NCBI GenBank assembly: GCA_964195155.1
Contig: CAXMOP010000045.1
Span: 48,184 to 112,183, forward strand
Reading direction: 5' to 3'
Length of the DNA: 64,000 nucleotides
DNA from: JACZST01 sp964195155
Lineage (GTDB): Bacteria > Actinomycetota > Acidimicrobiia > Spongiisociales > UBA5794
The translations under genes were made by a program, and so were the position numbers. Positions 40,652-48,520 of this stretch are shown piece by piece (position 1 is the stretch's first letter; each line of letters opens with the position of its first letter). The notes beneath the pieces are model-generated. The model saw only the letters and a list, made by a program, of their open reading frames with translations, was not told the origin of the DNA and searched no databases.

Positions 40652-43075
40652 ATGACCACGGCAGACGAACAGATCGCTCAGATCGAGATCACCCGCGAGA
40701 TGGAAGACTCGTTCCTCGAGTACGCGATGTCGGTCATCGTCTCCCGGGCCCTGCCCGACGTGCGCGACGGTTTGAAGCCCGTCCACCGTCGCATCCTGTA
40801 TGCGATGTTCGATGCCGGGATCCGACCCGGGACGCCGTTTCGTAAGGCGTCGCGGGTGGTTGGTGACGTGGTGGGCTGGTATCACCCCCACTCTCCGGAG
40901 GCGGTGTACGACGCCATGGTTCGGCTTGGACAGGACTTTTCGCTCCGCACGCCGCTGATCGAGCCGCAGGGAAACTTCGGCACGGTCGATGATCCGCCGG
41001 CAGCGATGCGCTACGTCGAGGCGAGGATGGCCGCCGTCGCCGCACACTTGCTCGAGGGCATCAACGAGGACACGGTCGAGTGGACCGACAACTACTCGGG
41101 TGAGCGCGAAGAGCCGGTGGTGCTGCCGGCCCGGTTCCCCAACCTGCTGGTGAACGGATCGACCGGCATTGCGGTGGGGATGGCGACCAACATCCCCCCG
41201 CACAACCTCACGGAGGTGATCGATGCCGTCGTCTACGCCCTCGATCACCCGGATGCCGATGTCGAAGCCCTCGCCGGATTCGTCAAGGGGCCCGATTTCC
41301 CGAGCGGCGCCTACATCGTGGGTATGAACGGCATCAAGGATGCTCAGGCCACCGGCCGGGGCTCGGTCAAGATGCGCGCCGTCACCGACGTGCAGGAGTT
41401 CAAGAAGAACCGCTCGGCGATCATCGCCACCGAGATCCCCTACCAGGTCTCCCGTGATCGCATCATGGAGAAGGCCGCGGAGCTGGTGCGGAAGAAGGTG
41501 ATCACCGGGATCTCCGATCTCCGCGACGAATCCGATCGCGACGGCACCCGGCTCGTCTTCGAGCTCAAGAAGGACGCCAACCCCCAGGTGGTCCTCAACC
41601 AGTTGCACCGGGGCACCCAGCTCGAGGATAATTTCTCGGTGAACCAGGTTGCCCTGGTCGACGGCGTGCCCCTCACTCTCAACCTCGCCGACATGGTGCA
41701 CCACTACATCGCCCATCAGCTCGAGGTCATTGCACGTCGCAGCCAGTTCCGTCTCGACCAGGCATTGGCCCGCGCCCACATTGTCGAAGGCCTGCTCATC
41801 GCGCTCGATCACATCGACGAGGTGATCGAGATCATCAAGGCGTCTGAAGACGTCGGGGCGGCCCGCACGGGTTTGATGGAGCGCTTTGACCTCTCCGAAG
41901 TGCAGGCCACTCACATCCTCGACATGCCGCTGCGGCGGCTCACAGCACTCGAAACCGGCAAGCTGCGGCAAGAGCACGAGCAGCTGCAGGCGCTGATCAG
42001 CGAGCTAGAGGGGCTGCTCGGCAACGAAGAGCAGCGCCGGTCGCTGATCAGCGAGGAGCTGATCGCAATCCGCGACAAGTTCGGAGACAACAGGAGGACT
42101 CGTGTCGTACCCGATACCGGGGAGATGTCACTCGAAGACCTCATCGCCGACGAGGAGCTCGTGGTCACCGTGTCCGCGGCGGGCTATGTGAAGTCGGTGC
42201 TCTCCAGCGCCTACCGGACCCAGGGGAGGGGCGGTCGCGGCGTGCGGGGCGCTGCACTACGAGAGGACGATGTTGTCGAACAGGTCCTCCACACCTCGGC
42301 GCACGCCTACCTGCTCTTCTTCACCAACCGGGGCAAGGTATACCGGGTGCGAGCCCATGAGATCCCGCGGAAGGACCGCAGCGCCAAGGGCGTCCTGATC
42401 CAATCGGTGCTGCCGATGGACGCCGACGAGCAGGTGCAGGCGGTCATCGACACCCGCGACTACGAGACCCATCGGTTCCTCGTGATGTTCACCAAGAACG
42501 GCCAGGTTAAGAAGTCGAAGTTCGTCGACTACGACTCCCGCAACCAGGTGCTGGTGGCGATCAAACTGCAGGGTGACGACGAGGTCGTCGCGGTACGGGC
42601 GACCAGCGGCAACAACGACCTGCTGATGTTCACCAGGGCCGGGCAGGGCATCCGATTCTCAGAAAAGGACGCAAGGCCGATGGGGCGGGCCTCCCAGGGG
42701 GTCCGCGGAGTGAAGCTACGCGACGGGGATCAGGTCGTAGCGGCGGCGACCGACGAAGAGGGGAGTGAGATGCTCCTGCTCACCTCGGGCGGCTACGGAA
42801 AACGGACCAAACTTGAGTTGTTCCGGCGCCAGCGCCGCGGCGGATTTGGCGTCAAGGCGATGAAGCTCACCAAGACCAGGGGCTCCATGGTCGGGGCGAG
42901 GGCTGTTACCCCGGACAATGAAGTCTTCATGATCTCGTCCGACGGCATCGTGATTCGACAGGCAGTCAAGGACATCAGCAGGCAGAGGCGAGAGTCGACC
43001 GGGGTACGGGTGATGAACCTCGAAGACGGCGCCGAGCTGTCTGCGGTAGCCCTGGTCCCCAAGAACGGAGACTGA
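40652..43075 (+). CDS. gyrA: DNA gyrase subunit A
   Basis: An 807 aa catalytic subunit that cuts and rejoins DNA with GyrB. Catalytic Tyr is in PPAAMRYVEARM; the GyrA box GRGGRGV, which wraps DNA and separates gyrase from topo IV, is in QGRGGRGVRGAALRE. C-terminal beta-pinwheel repeats follow. The quinolone-resistance region reads YHPHSPEAVYDAMVRLGQDF where most have HPHGDxAVYD. It starts 8 bp after gyrB. Confidence 0.97.
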   Translation: MTTADEQIAQIEITREMEDSFLEYAMSVIVSRALPDVRDGLKPVHRRILYAMFDAGIRPGTPFRKASRVVGDVVGWYHPHSPEAVYDAMVRLGQDFSLRTPLIEPQGNFGTVDDPPAAMRYVEARMAAVAAHLLEGINEDTVEWTDNYSGEREEPVVLPARFPNLLVNGSTGIAVGMATNIPPHNLTEVIDAVVYALDHPDADVEALAGFVKGPDFPSGAYIVGMNGIKDAQATGRGSVKMRAVTDVQEFKKNRSAIIATEIPYQVSRDRIMEKAAELVRKKVITGISDLRDESDRDGTRLVFELKKDANPQVVLNQLHRGTQLEDNFSVNQVALVDGVPLTLNLADMVHHYIAHQLEVIARRSQFRLDQALARAHIVEGLLIALDHIDEVIEIIKASEDVGAARTGLMERFDLSEVQATHILDMPLRRLTALETGKLRQEHEQLQALISELEGLLGNEEQRRSLISEELIAIRDKFGDNRRTRVVPDTGEMSLEDLIADEELVVTVSAAGYVKSVLSSAYRTQGRGGRGVRGAALREDDVVEQVLHTSAHAYLLFFTNRGKVYRVRAHEIPRKDRSAKGVLIQSVLPMDADEQVQAVIDTRDYETHRFLVMFTKNGQVKKSKFVDYDSRNQVLVAIKLQGDDEVVAVRATSGNNDLLMFTRAGQGIRFSEKDARPMGRASQGVRGVKLRDGDQVVAAATDEEGSEMLLLTSGGYGKRTKLELFRRQRRGGFGVKAMKLTKTRGSMVGARAVTPDNEVFMISSDGIVIRQAVKDISRQRRESTGVRVMNLEDGAELSAVALVPKNGD

Positions 43076-43135
43076 GTCCAGAGTCTGGAGTCCAGAGCAA
43101 GAAGCCGGACTCTCGACTCTCGACTGATGACTCCT
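43074..43135. repeat. heptamer array at the gyrA stop
   Basis: GAGTCCA, GAGTCTG, GAGTCCA, GAGCAAG from 43074, overlapping the gyrA stop codon, then GACTCTC, GACTCTC, GACTGAT, GACTCCT at 43108-43135. All have period 7. Confidence 0.8.
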
Positions 43136-43166
43136 CCTTACTGGGCCCCCCCTTTACACTCATTGG

Positions 43167-43784
43167 ATGGCCGTACGCCGCGTGCGTCGCGTGATCCGCA
43201 AGATCGACCCCTGGACCGTGCTCAAGGTCTCGATCATTTTCAATGCCATTGCGGGATTGATGTTCGTGCTCGGAGTGTGGGTGATGTGGTCGCTTGCGAT
43301 CCAGCGGGGGATTCCCGATCAATTCACCGAGTTCTTTGCAAACTTCGCCCTGGTGTTCACCCCGGAGGGTGAGTTGTACTTCCGGGTGGTCGTTTTGCTG
43401 ACGATCATCACGGTGGTGGTGCTCACCGGGTTGTTCACGCTCGCTGCGGTGATATACAACCTGATCTCGGACATCGTCGGTGGCATCGAGATCATCGTCC
43501 TCGAGGAGACTTACGCCATGGTTCAGACCAGGCAGGCTCCGGTGCGTCCTGCGGTCCACATGCCGGCGACCGAAGAGGTGGACACCGTGCAAGACGACTC
43601 GGTCGCAGCGCCGACCGGGCAGATCGGTGATTCGGGCGACGATGAAGAAGCGGATGATGCCGAACACACCGAGTCGCCCGATGAGGCGGCAGAAGAACTC
43701 ACCGACGATATTGCGGAGGACGACGACGACGACATCACCGTCGAGGACGAGGACCTTCCCCTCCGCGCCGCATCCGAGGGTTAG
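43167..43784 (+). CDS. DUF3566-family membrane protein
   Basis: A 205 aa protein. The basic N-terminus RRVRRVIRKIDPWTVLKVSIIF leads into two helices, about 20-45 and 70-95, with a conserved ISDIVGGIEIIVLEE end of the domain. A very acidic tail (about 130-205, mostly Asp/Glu) follows. DUF3566 genes follow gyrA in most actinobacteria, including Rv0007; the role is thought to be envelope-related but is unproven. Confidence 0.88.
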   Translation: MAVRRVRRVIRKIDPWTVLKVSIIFNAIAGLMFVLGVWVMWSLAIQRGIPDQFTEFFANFALVFTPEGELYFRVVVLLTIITVVVLTGLFTLAAVIYNLISDIVGGIEIIVLEETYAMVQTRQAPVRPAVHMPATEEVDTVQDDSVAAPTGQIGDSGDDEEADDAEHTESPDEAAEELTDDIAEDDDDDITVEDEDLPLRAASEG

Positions 43785-44157
43785 AGCGAGGCGACTTCTT
43801 TTTTGCCTCTCCTCAGGGGGGGAGGTGTCGACCGCAGCGAGGCGACTTTTTTGCCTCTCCCTGAGGGGGAGGTGCCGAGCAGCGATTCGACTCTTCTTTG
43901 CCTCCCCCTGAGGGGGAGGTGCCGAGCGCCAGCGAGGCGGAGGGGGTCAAGGCGTTGTGGCGACCACGGTTTGACCCCCTTCCCCGCCTGGCGGCGGGAC
44001 CTCCCCCCTGAGGGGGGAGCAGGGAAAGGGCCGCGGCACCACGGCTCGACGCCCTCCCCTATCGGTGAAGGTGCCGAGCGGAGCGAGGCGGCTTCTTTGC
44101 CTCCCCCTCCAGGGGGAGGTGCCGAGCGCCAGCGAGGCGGAGGGGGTCAAGGCGTTG
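43785..44157. repeat. GC-rich palindromic repeat cluster
   Basis: Five repeats of a unit with core CCTCCCCCTGAGGGGGAGG followed by TGCCGAGCG-like, AGCGAGGCGGAGGGGGTC and TTTGCC before it. One unit (about 43972-44020) is inverted against its neighbour, giving a long hairpin. It separates the 3' end of the gyrase operon from the convergent NHL lipoprotein gene. No gene is supported in 43785-44229; many frames through it are repeat-driven. Confidence 0.8.
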
Positions 44158-44229
44158 CCGTGCCCGGGGTCCGGCGCTTCCCCGACGGCCACGACTCCAC
44201 CCAAAGGGCGGAGAAACAAGGAGAAGCTC

Positions 44230-46281
44230 CTAGAACTCGGGCTCTTCGAGGGTCAAGGGGAGCTCGATCGACGCCGCGGGTCCTGCGGGAGTGACCGCTA
44301 CCGGCACCAGGTAGCGCAACCGCTCGAAGAAGCACAGGCCCTCTGCGTCTTCGCGGCACCAGACCAATGTGAGGTCGGCGATGAGGGTCCCATCGCCGGA
44401 GTGCAACTCGGCCGCAACGTCGACCGGGAATTTGGTCCCGGTGAGGTCGACCCTGTCGGATGGGAAGGTGGCGATCTCTCCTTCGTCCGACAGGAACAGC
44501 GACGACGAGGCATCCTCGTTCACTTTGTACCCGTCGGGGAGTTGAACAGCAAGGGTGAGCGTGGCTGGCCCGGCTCCCGCCTCGACGGCGGTCAGGCTGA
44601 CCGAGGGCCCGGAGTACTCGCCGTCACCCTCCGCCATGAACACGTCGAGCCCGCGCAGCACGAGTGTGGTGGCTTCTCCCGTCACGAGATCGATCCGGCG
44701 GATCACGTGATTGTTGGTATCGGCGATCCAGACCACGTCTCCTTCGATCGAAAGCCCACCCGGCTCGTGAAACAGCGGGTCGGTGCCGTCCGCCCAACCC
44801 TGCTCATCGCCGAACAGCGTCGACGTCTCGCCGGTAGAAAGGTCGATCGTCTTGATCTTGGAGTTGTAGGTGTCTGCTACCAGCAGCGTGTCGCCGTGGA
44901 ACGCCACCCCGAGTGGGTGTTGGAACCGTGCGTCGGCCCCGACGCCGTCCTCGTCGCCGAACTGGAACAGCGTGTCGGGTCCACCGGCGACCAGGGCAGT
45001 CACCCCGTCATCGGATGCGATCTCGGCGCTTCGGATCGAACTGGACTCGCTGTCCGCGAAATACAACACGCCGTCTTTCAGTGCCAGTCCCGACGGTTGA
45101 GCAAGCTCGGCGTCGGCGAGCAGCCCGTTCTTCGTGCTTTCGCGGGCGTTGCCGACCAGCGGGCTCGCCACCATCGACTCGAGACCGATGACCCAGATCT
45201 GGTGAGTGCCGGCATTGGCGACATACAGCAGCGGGGGATCGGCAACCAACGCCCACGGTGATGCCAGCGAGACTTCGTCGACGGGCCCGCCGGCCGGCGG
45301 CCAGCCCTTCGTGCCCGTGCCGGCAAGCGTGCCGACGGTCCCGGTAGCGAGATCGATCGTCCGCACCGCGTGGTTGTTTGTGTCGGCGACGTACAGGGTC
45401 TCACCAACGAGGGCGAGGCCCTGGGGTGATGAGAACTCGGCGTCGGTTGCAACTCCGTCGTTGAAGCCGGCCGTCCCGGTGCCGTACACGGCGAGCACGT
45501 CACCATCGTCGTTGGTGGCGATGATCCGGTGATGCCCCGTGTCCGCAACGAAGAGCCGATCGCTGCCCGGGTCGGCGAGCACCTTGCCCGGATAGGAGAG
45601 CACGGTGTCGGGTGCGCCGTCCTTTTCCAGTGCGAAGACGATCGGCTCGACGTTGAGCTCCCCTCGTGCCGAGAACTCGGCGACGAGATTGGCCATCACC
45701 GGTGCCACTACCTCGTAGACCCCCTCGCCTGCATGCGTGCCGACGACGTTGCCTGCCGGATCGATCACGGCAACCGTCGGCCATGCCTGGGCTCCCCAGG
45801 CGTTCCAAATGTCAAAGTTCTTGTCATTGACGACCGGGTGCTCGAGGTCGTAGCGCTTGACGACTTCCCGGATATTTGCGGTCTGGGACTCGTTGGTGAA
45901 CTTCGCCGAATGGACGCCGATCACGACGAGCTCATTGGGGTATTCGGCCTCGAGGCGCTTGAGGTCCGGGATGATGTGGATGCAGTTGATGCATCCGTAT
46001 GTCCAGAAATCGAGAAGGATCACCTTGCCGTGCAGGCTCTGGAGGTCGACCGGCGCGGCGGTGTTCAGCCAGTCGAGGCCTTCGGGGAATGCCGGTGCGG
46101 CGACGGTGCCTGCGACCGAAGCGTCGGCGGTCCCCGGCTCCACGGTTCCGCCGGTTTCCGGCGCGACCGTGCCGCCGGGACCGGGCGCATCGGTGACGGT
46201 GGGCTCTTCGGTGGTGCTGCAAGCACCGGCGAAAAGGGCCGCTGCGAGCACGAGCAAGGCGGTGCGTCTCACAACCGTCAT
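44230..46281 (-). CDS. lipoprotein with thioredoxin-like domain, NHL repeats and DsbD-like end
   Basis: A 683 aa exported protein. The N-terminus MTVVRRTALLVLAAALFAGAC is a signal with a likely lipobox, then a Thr/Gly-Pro-rich linker. A thioredoxin-like domain (about 70-210) has WTYGCINCIHIIPDLKRL, a C-x-x-C, and AWPTVAVIDPAG. Five to six NHL blade repeats follow (VADTGHHRI, VADTNNHAVRTIDL, VADTYNSKIKTIDL, IADTNNHVIRRIDL). The end (SVSLTAVEAG...LTLVWCREDAEGLCFFERLRY) resembles DsbD-N. NHLRC2 has this layout. It may work in extracytoplasmic redox chemistry or stress. Confidence 0.88.
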   Translation of the reverse strand: MTVVRRTALLVLAAALFAGACSTTEEPTVTDAPGPGGTVAPETGGTVEPGTADASVAGTVAAPAFPEGLDWLNTAAPVDLQSLHGKVILLDFWTYGCINCIHIIPDLKRLEAEYPNELVVIGVHSAKFTNESQTANIREVVKRYDLEHPVVNDKNFDIWNAWGAQAWPTVAVIDPAGNVVGTHAGEGVYEVVAPVMANLVAEFSARGELNVEPIVFALEKDGAPDTVLSYPGKVLADPGSDRLFVADTGHHRIIATNDDGDVLAVYGTGTAGFNDGVATDAEFSSPQGLALVGETLYVADTNNHAVRTIDLATGTVGTLAGTGTKGWPPAGGPVDEVSLASPWALVADPPLLYVANAGTHQIWVIGLESMVASPLVGNARESTKNGLLADAELAQPSGLALKDGVLYFADSESSSIRSAEIASDDGVTALVAGGPDTLFQFGDEDGVGADARFQHPLGVAFHGDTLLVADTYNSKIKTIDLSTGETSTLFGDEQGWADGTDPLFHEPGGLSIEGDVVWIADTNNHVIRRIDLVTGEATTLVLRGLDVFMAEGDGEYSGPSVSLTAVEAGAGPATLTLAVQLPDGYKVNEDASSSLFLSDEGEIATFPSDRVDLTGTKFPVDVAAELHSGDGTLIADLTLVWCREDAEGLCFFERLRYLVPVAVTPAGPAASIELPLTLEEPEF

Positions 46282-46330
46282 TCAAGTGCCAGCAGCCGGC
46301 TACAGCGGCGGCGCGGATGTGGTGGGGCTA

Positions 46331-46440
46331 GGAAGGTGCTGAAAAATGACGAGTGCTACGAGCCGTCGCTTGCTCGAGTATTGCGGTGACTCAATATTTC
46401 TCTATCGCGACGGCTCGCCGGAGGATTGCTCAGCACCCAC
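46331..46440. repeat. ~110 bp interspersed element, copy B
   Basis: Starts GGAAGGTGCTGAAAAATGAC and ends ATTGCTCAGCACCCAC, with inverted ends. Flanks are CTA on the left and CTA on the right (CTAGG...CCTAG), compatible with a TA duplication. The right end abuts the stop codon of the next gene. Aligns with 17111-17220 over its length. Confidence 0.8.
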
Positions 46441-47160
46441 CTAGGCCTTGGTGAAGGAGGCGATGTCGAGGCCTGCTCTCAGGGCGGCGAGCACGTAGGC
46501 ATCTGCGAGGTCCTCAGGTATGAGTCGTCCTGCCGGGTGCGGCCCGTTTGCCAGCACAACGGCTCCAGCCAGGAGTGCCAGTGCCTCGAGATGAGTCGCG
46601 TCGTCTGCGATGCCAAGGATCCGGGTCGTGCCGTCGAAGGTGGTGCGGACCACCGCGCCAGCCCAGTCACCGGCGAGCGGAACGACCACCTCAGTCCAGG
46701 TCCGTTCGCGGCGCCGCACCTTCCCCCAGCGGGCTCCCACGGGGTCCGGGAAGGTCACCGGCTCTCCGGTTCGCAGTGGTTTGCCAGGCTCGGTCCAAGC
46801 CACGACCGTTGCCGTGGGCTGGGATGGTGCCTCCCTGGCGGCAAGGGCTCTGGCGATCCCGGTGGCGAGGTTCGCGCCGGTGAGCACGGGGACGGTGGCA
46901 GCGCTGGCGTCGAATCCATCACCATCAACCCACACCACGAGCGGGATTCCCGCGACGAGTGCGTCGGAAGCGATGCCAATGTACGGATCGTCGGTGACCG
47001 CCACGTCGAACCCCTCGAGCGATGTGATCCGGCGCACACGCGGCTCCCGGGTGTCGACCGGTTGGTCGAGAATGCCGAGGGTCTCGAGTGCTTCCTCTCC
47101 GAGGAGAAGGCGTCCGGCCTTCAGTCCAACGTCGGAGGTCGCGTGGAGTGCAACCCTCAT
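46441..47160 (-). CDS. hypothetical protein with nucleotide-binding-like ends
   Basis: A 239 aa protein. MRVALHATSDVGLKAGRLLLGEEALETLGIL resembles a Rossmann strand-helix start but without a clear G-x-G-x-x-G. The middle (PVTFPDPVGARWGKVRRRERTWTEVVVPLAGDWAGAVVRTTFDGTTRILGIADDATHLEALALLAGAV) reads like the substrate-binding half of a dehydrogenase-like protein, so it may be a saccharopine/homoserine-type reductase relative. No firm family. I chose ATG 47160; it overlaps the upstream small gene by 4 bp. Confidence 0.65.
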   Translation of the reverse strand: MRVALHATSDVGLKAGRLLLGEEALETLGILDQPVDTREPRVRRITSLEGFDVAVTDDPYIGIASDALVAGIPLVVWVDGDGFDASAATVPVLTGANLATGIARALAAREAPSQPTATVVAWTEPGKPLRTGEPVTFPDPVGARWGKVRRRERTWTEVVVPLAGDWAGAVVRTTFDGTTRILGIADDATHLEALALLAGAVVLANGPHPAGRLIPEDLADAYVLAALRAGLDIASFTKA

Positions 47161-47318
47161 TCGTCTTCCAGCGCCACGCCCGCCTCGGCGGAGTCTGGTT
47201 CTGCTGGTTCCCAAGTCCCGGAGTCGGGGACCGGTCGCCGTTCTCTGCGGGACGCTACGAGTACAACCGCTACTGCCGCGGCGGTGGCGAGCACGACGAG
47301 GCTGACGGCTGGTTTCAT
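47157..47318 (-). CDS. small single-helix membrane protein
   Basis: A 53 aa frame: MKPAVSLVVLATAAAVAVVLVASRRERRPVP, a hydrophobic helix then a basic stop-transfer, and an acidic tail ending in ALEDE. The stop overlaps the next start (ATGA), good evidence for translation. Function unknown. Confidence 0.6.
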   Translation of the reverse strand: MKPAVSLVVLATAAAVAVVLVASRRERRPVPDSGTWEPAEPDSAEAGVALEDE

Positions 47319-47340
47319 GGATCGAAGAGTACCGAGGTGT

Positions 47341-47407
47341 CAGTCGTCAGTTGTCAGAGAAGCAAACAACAACTGGCAACTGCTATCTCCGAGCTCGCGA
47401 CTCGCGT
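47341..47407. repeat. heptamer units before the riboswitch
   Basis: CAGTCGT, CAGTTGT (47341-47354), CAACTGG, CAACTGC (47370-47383) and CTCGCGA, CTCGCGT (47394-47407), all of period 7, in the divergent gap between the small membrane gene and the B12 riboswitch. Confidence 0.6.
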
Positions 47408-47605
47408 GGAGTACCCTTGCACTCGCTGAGTTCGCTCAGCGTCGTGTTGGAAGCGAAGTCCGGTGAGATCCCGGCGCTGTCCCGCAACTGTGAAGCCCCT
47501 CCGAGGGGACGAGCCAGGTCGCCTTCCACCCCGGCTGGTGACACGCCTTCGGAGGAGGGGCCGATCACCCGCCCGATCCGTCTCCTCCCGTGAAGGAGGA
47601 GACCA
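47408..47605 (+). promoter_or_regulatory. cobalamin (B12) riboswitch
   Basis: The core reads GGAAGCGAAGTCCGGTGAGATCCCGG, then GCTGTCCCGCAACTGTGA and a B12-box-like GAGCCAGGTCGCC, the pattern of AdoCbl riboswitches. An upstream stem CGCTGAG/TTCG/CTCAGCG is at 47424-47441. At 47580-47603 a perfect 9 bp stem (GTCTCCTCC / GGAGGAGAC, loop CGTGAA) hides the Shine-Dalgarno of the next gene, so control is probably at translation: B12 bound, gene off. Confidence 0.92.
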
Positions 47606-48520
47606 ATGATCCGTTCCCTATCCGTTCTGGCAGGTGTGCTCGCGCTCGTCGCCGCCGCATGTACCACGACATCGGCGACGACGATTCCAGAGGCGTCGGC
47701 GGCCTTCCCGGTGACCATCGATGCACCGAACGGGCCCGTCACGCTCGATCAGCGCCCGACCAATGTCGTATCCCTATCGCCGACGGCTACCGAGGTGCTG
47801 TTCTCAATCGATGCCGGCGACCAGGTGGTCGCCGTCGACGACCAATCCGACTATCCGGCCGAGGCGCCGACGAGCGAGTTGAGCGGCTTCGAGCCGAACA
47901 TCGAGGCCATCGCCGCTCTCGACGCCGATCTGGTGGTGGTGATGTTCGACGCCGGCGGCGAGACCGTGGCCGCTCTGGAGGCGGTCGGCATCCCCGTCAT
48001 CGTCCACGGGGCGGCCGTCGACCTTGACGATGCCTACACGCAGATCGAGCAACTTGGCGCTGCCACCGGCAACCTGGCGGGTGCAGCGTCGCTGGTCGCC
48101 TCGATGCAGGACGACATCGAACGGATCGTGGCCGATACCGAGGCGGGGGGCGCCACCTACTACCACGAGGTCGATCCGACGCTGTACGCGGCCACGTCGA
48201 GCACCTTCGTTGGCGCGCTGTACACCATGCTCGGGCTTGCCAACATCGCGGACGACGCCGATGACGGGTCCGGGTACCCGCAGGTGTCGGCTGAGTTGGT
48301 AGTCGCCGAGGATCCCGACCTGGTGTTCCTCGCCGACACCCTCTGCTGTGACCAAAGCGCGGCGACCATCGCCACCCGGCCGGGCTGGAACACGATGAGC
48401 GCCGTAACGGGTGGAAGCGTCATCGAGCTCGACGATTCGGTTGCCTCCCGATGGGGGCCGCGGGTCGTCGAGTTCCTGGAGACCGTCGCCGCGGCCGTCG
48501 GAGCGTACGTCGGCGCGTGA
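47606..48520 (+). CDS. btuF: cobalamin ABC transporter substrate-binding protein
   Basis: A 304 aa lipoprotein with signal MIRSLSVLAGVLALVAAAC (lipobox AAAC). The body is a PBP type III: PTNVVSLSPTATEVLFSIDAGDQVVAVDDQSDYPAEA, ADLVVVMF, the long connecting helix and ARPGWNTMSAVTGGSVIELDD. The riboswitch before it fixes cobalamin as the probable ligand, though the fold also serves haem and siderophores. GTGA overlap with the permease gene. Confidence 0.92.
   Translation: MIRSLSVLAGVLALVAAACTTTSATTIPEASAAFPVTIDAPNGPVTLDQRPTNVVSLSPTATEVLFSIDAGDQVVAVDDQSDYPAEAPTSELSGFEPNIEAIAALDADLVVVMFDAGGETVAALEAVGIPVIVHGAAVDLDDAYTQIEQLGAATGNLAGAASLVASMQDDIERIVADTEAGGATYYHEVDPTLYAATSSTFVGALYTMLGLANIADDADDGSGYPQVSAELVVAEDPDLVFLADTLCCDQSAATIATRPGWNTMSAVTGGSVIELDDSVASRWGPRVVEFLETVAAAVGAYVGA

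Noticed and set aside
43785..44157. A CRISPR array in the GC-rich repeats
   Set aside because: Units vary, differ in spacing and are inverted against each other; there are no regular spacers and no cas genes.
43785..44229. tRNA-Ile/tRNA-Ala after gyrA as in mycobacteria
   Set aside because: No cloverleaf with a GTTCRANYC arm was found; the region is repeat sequence.
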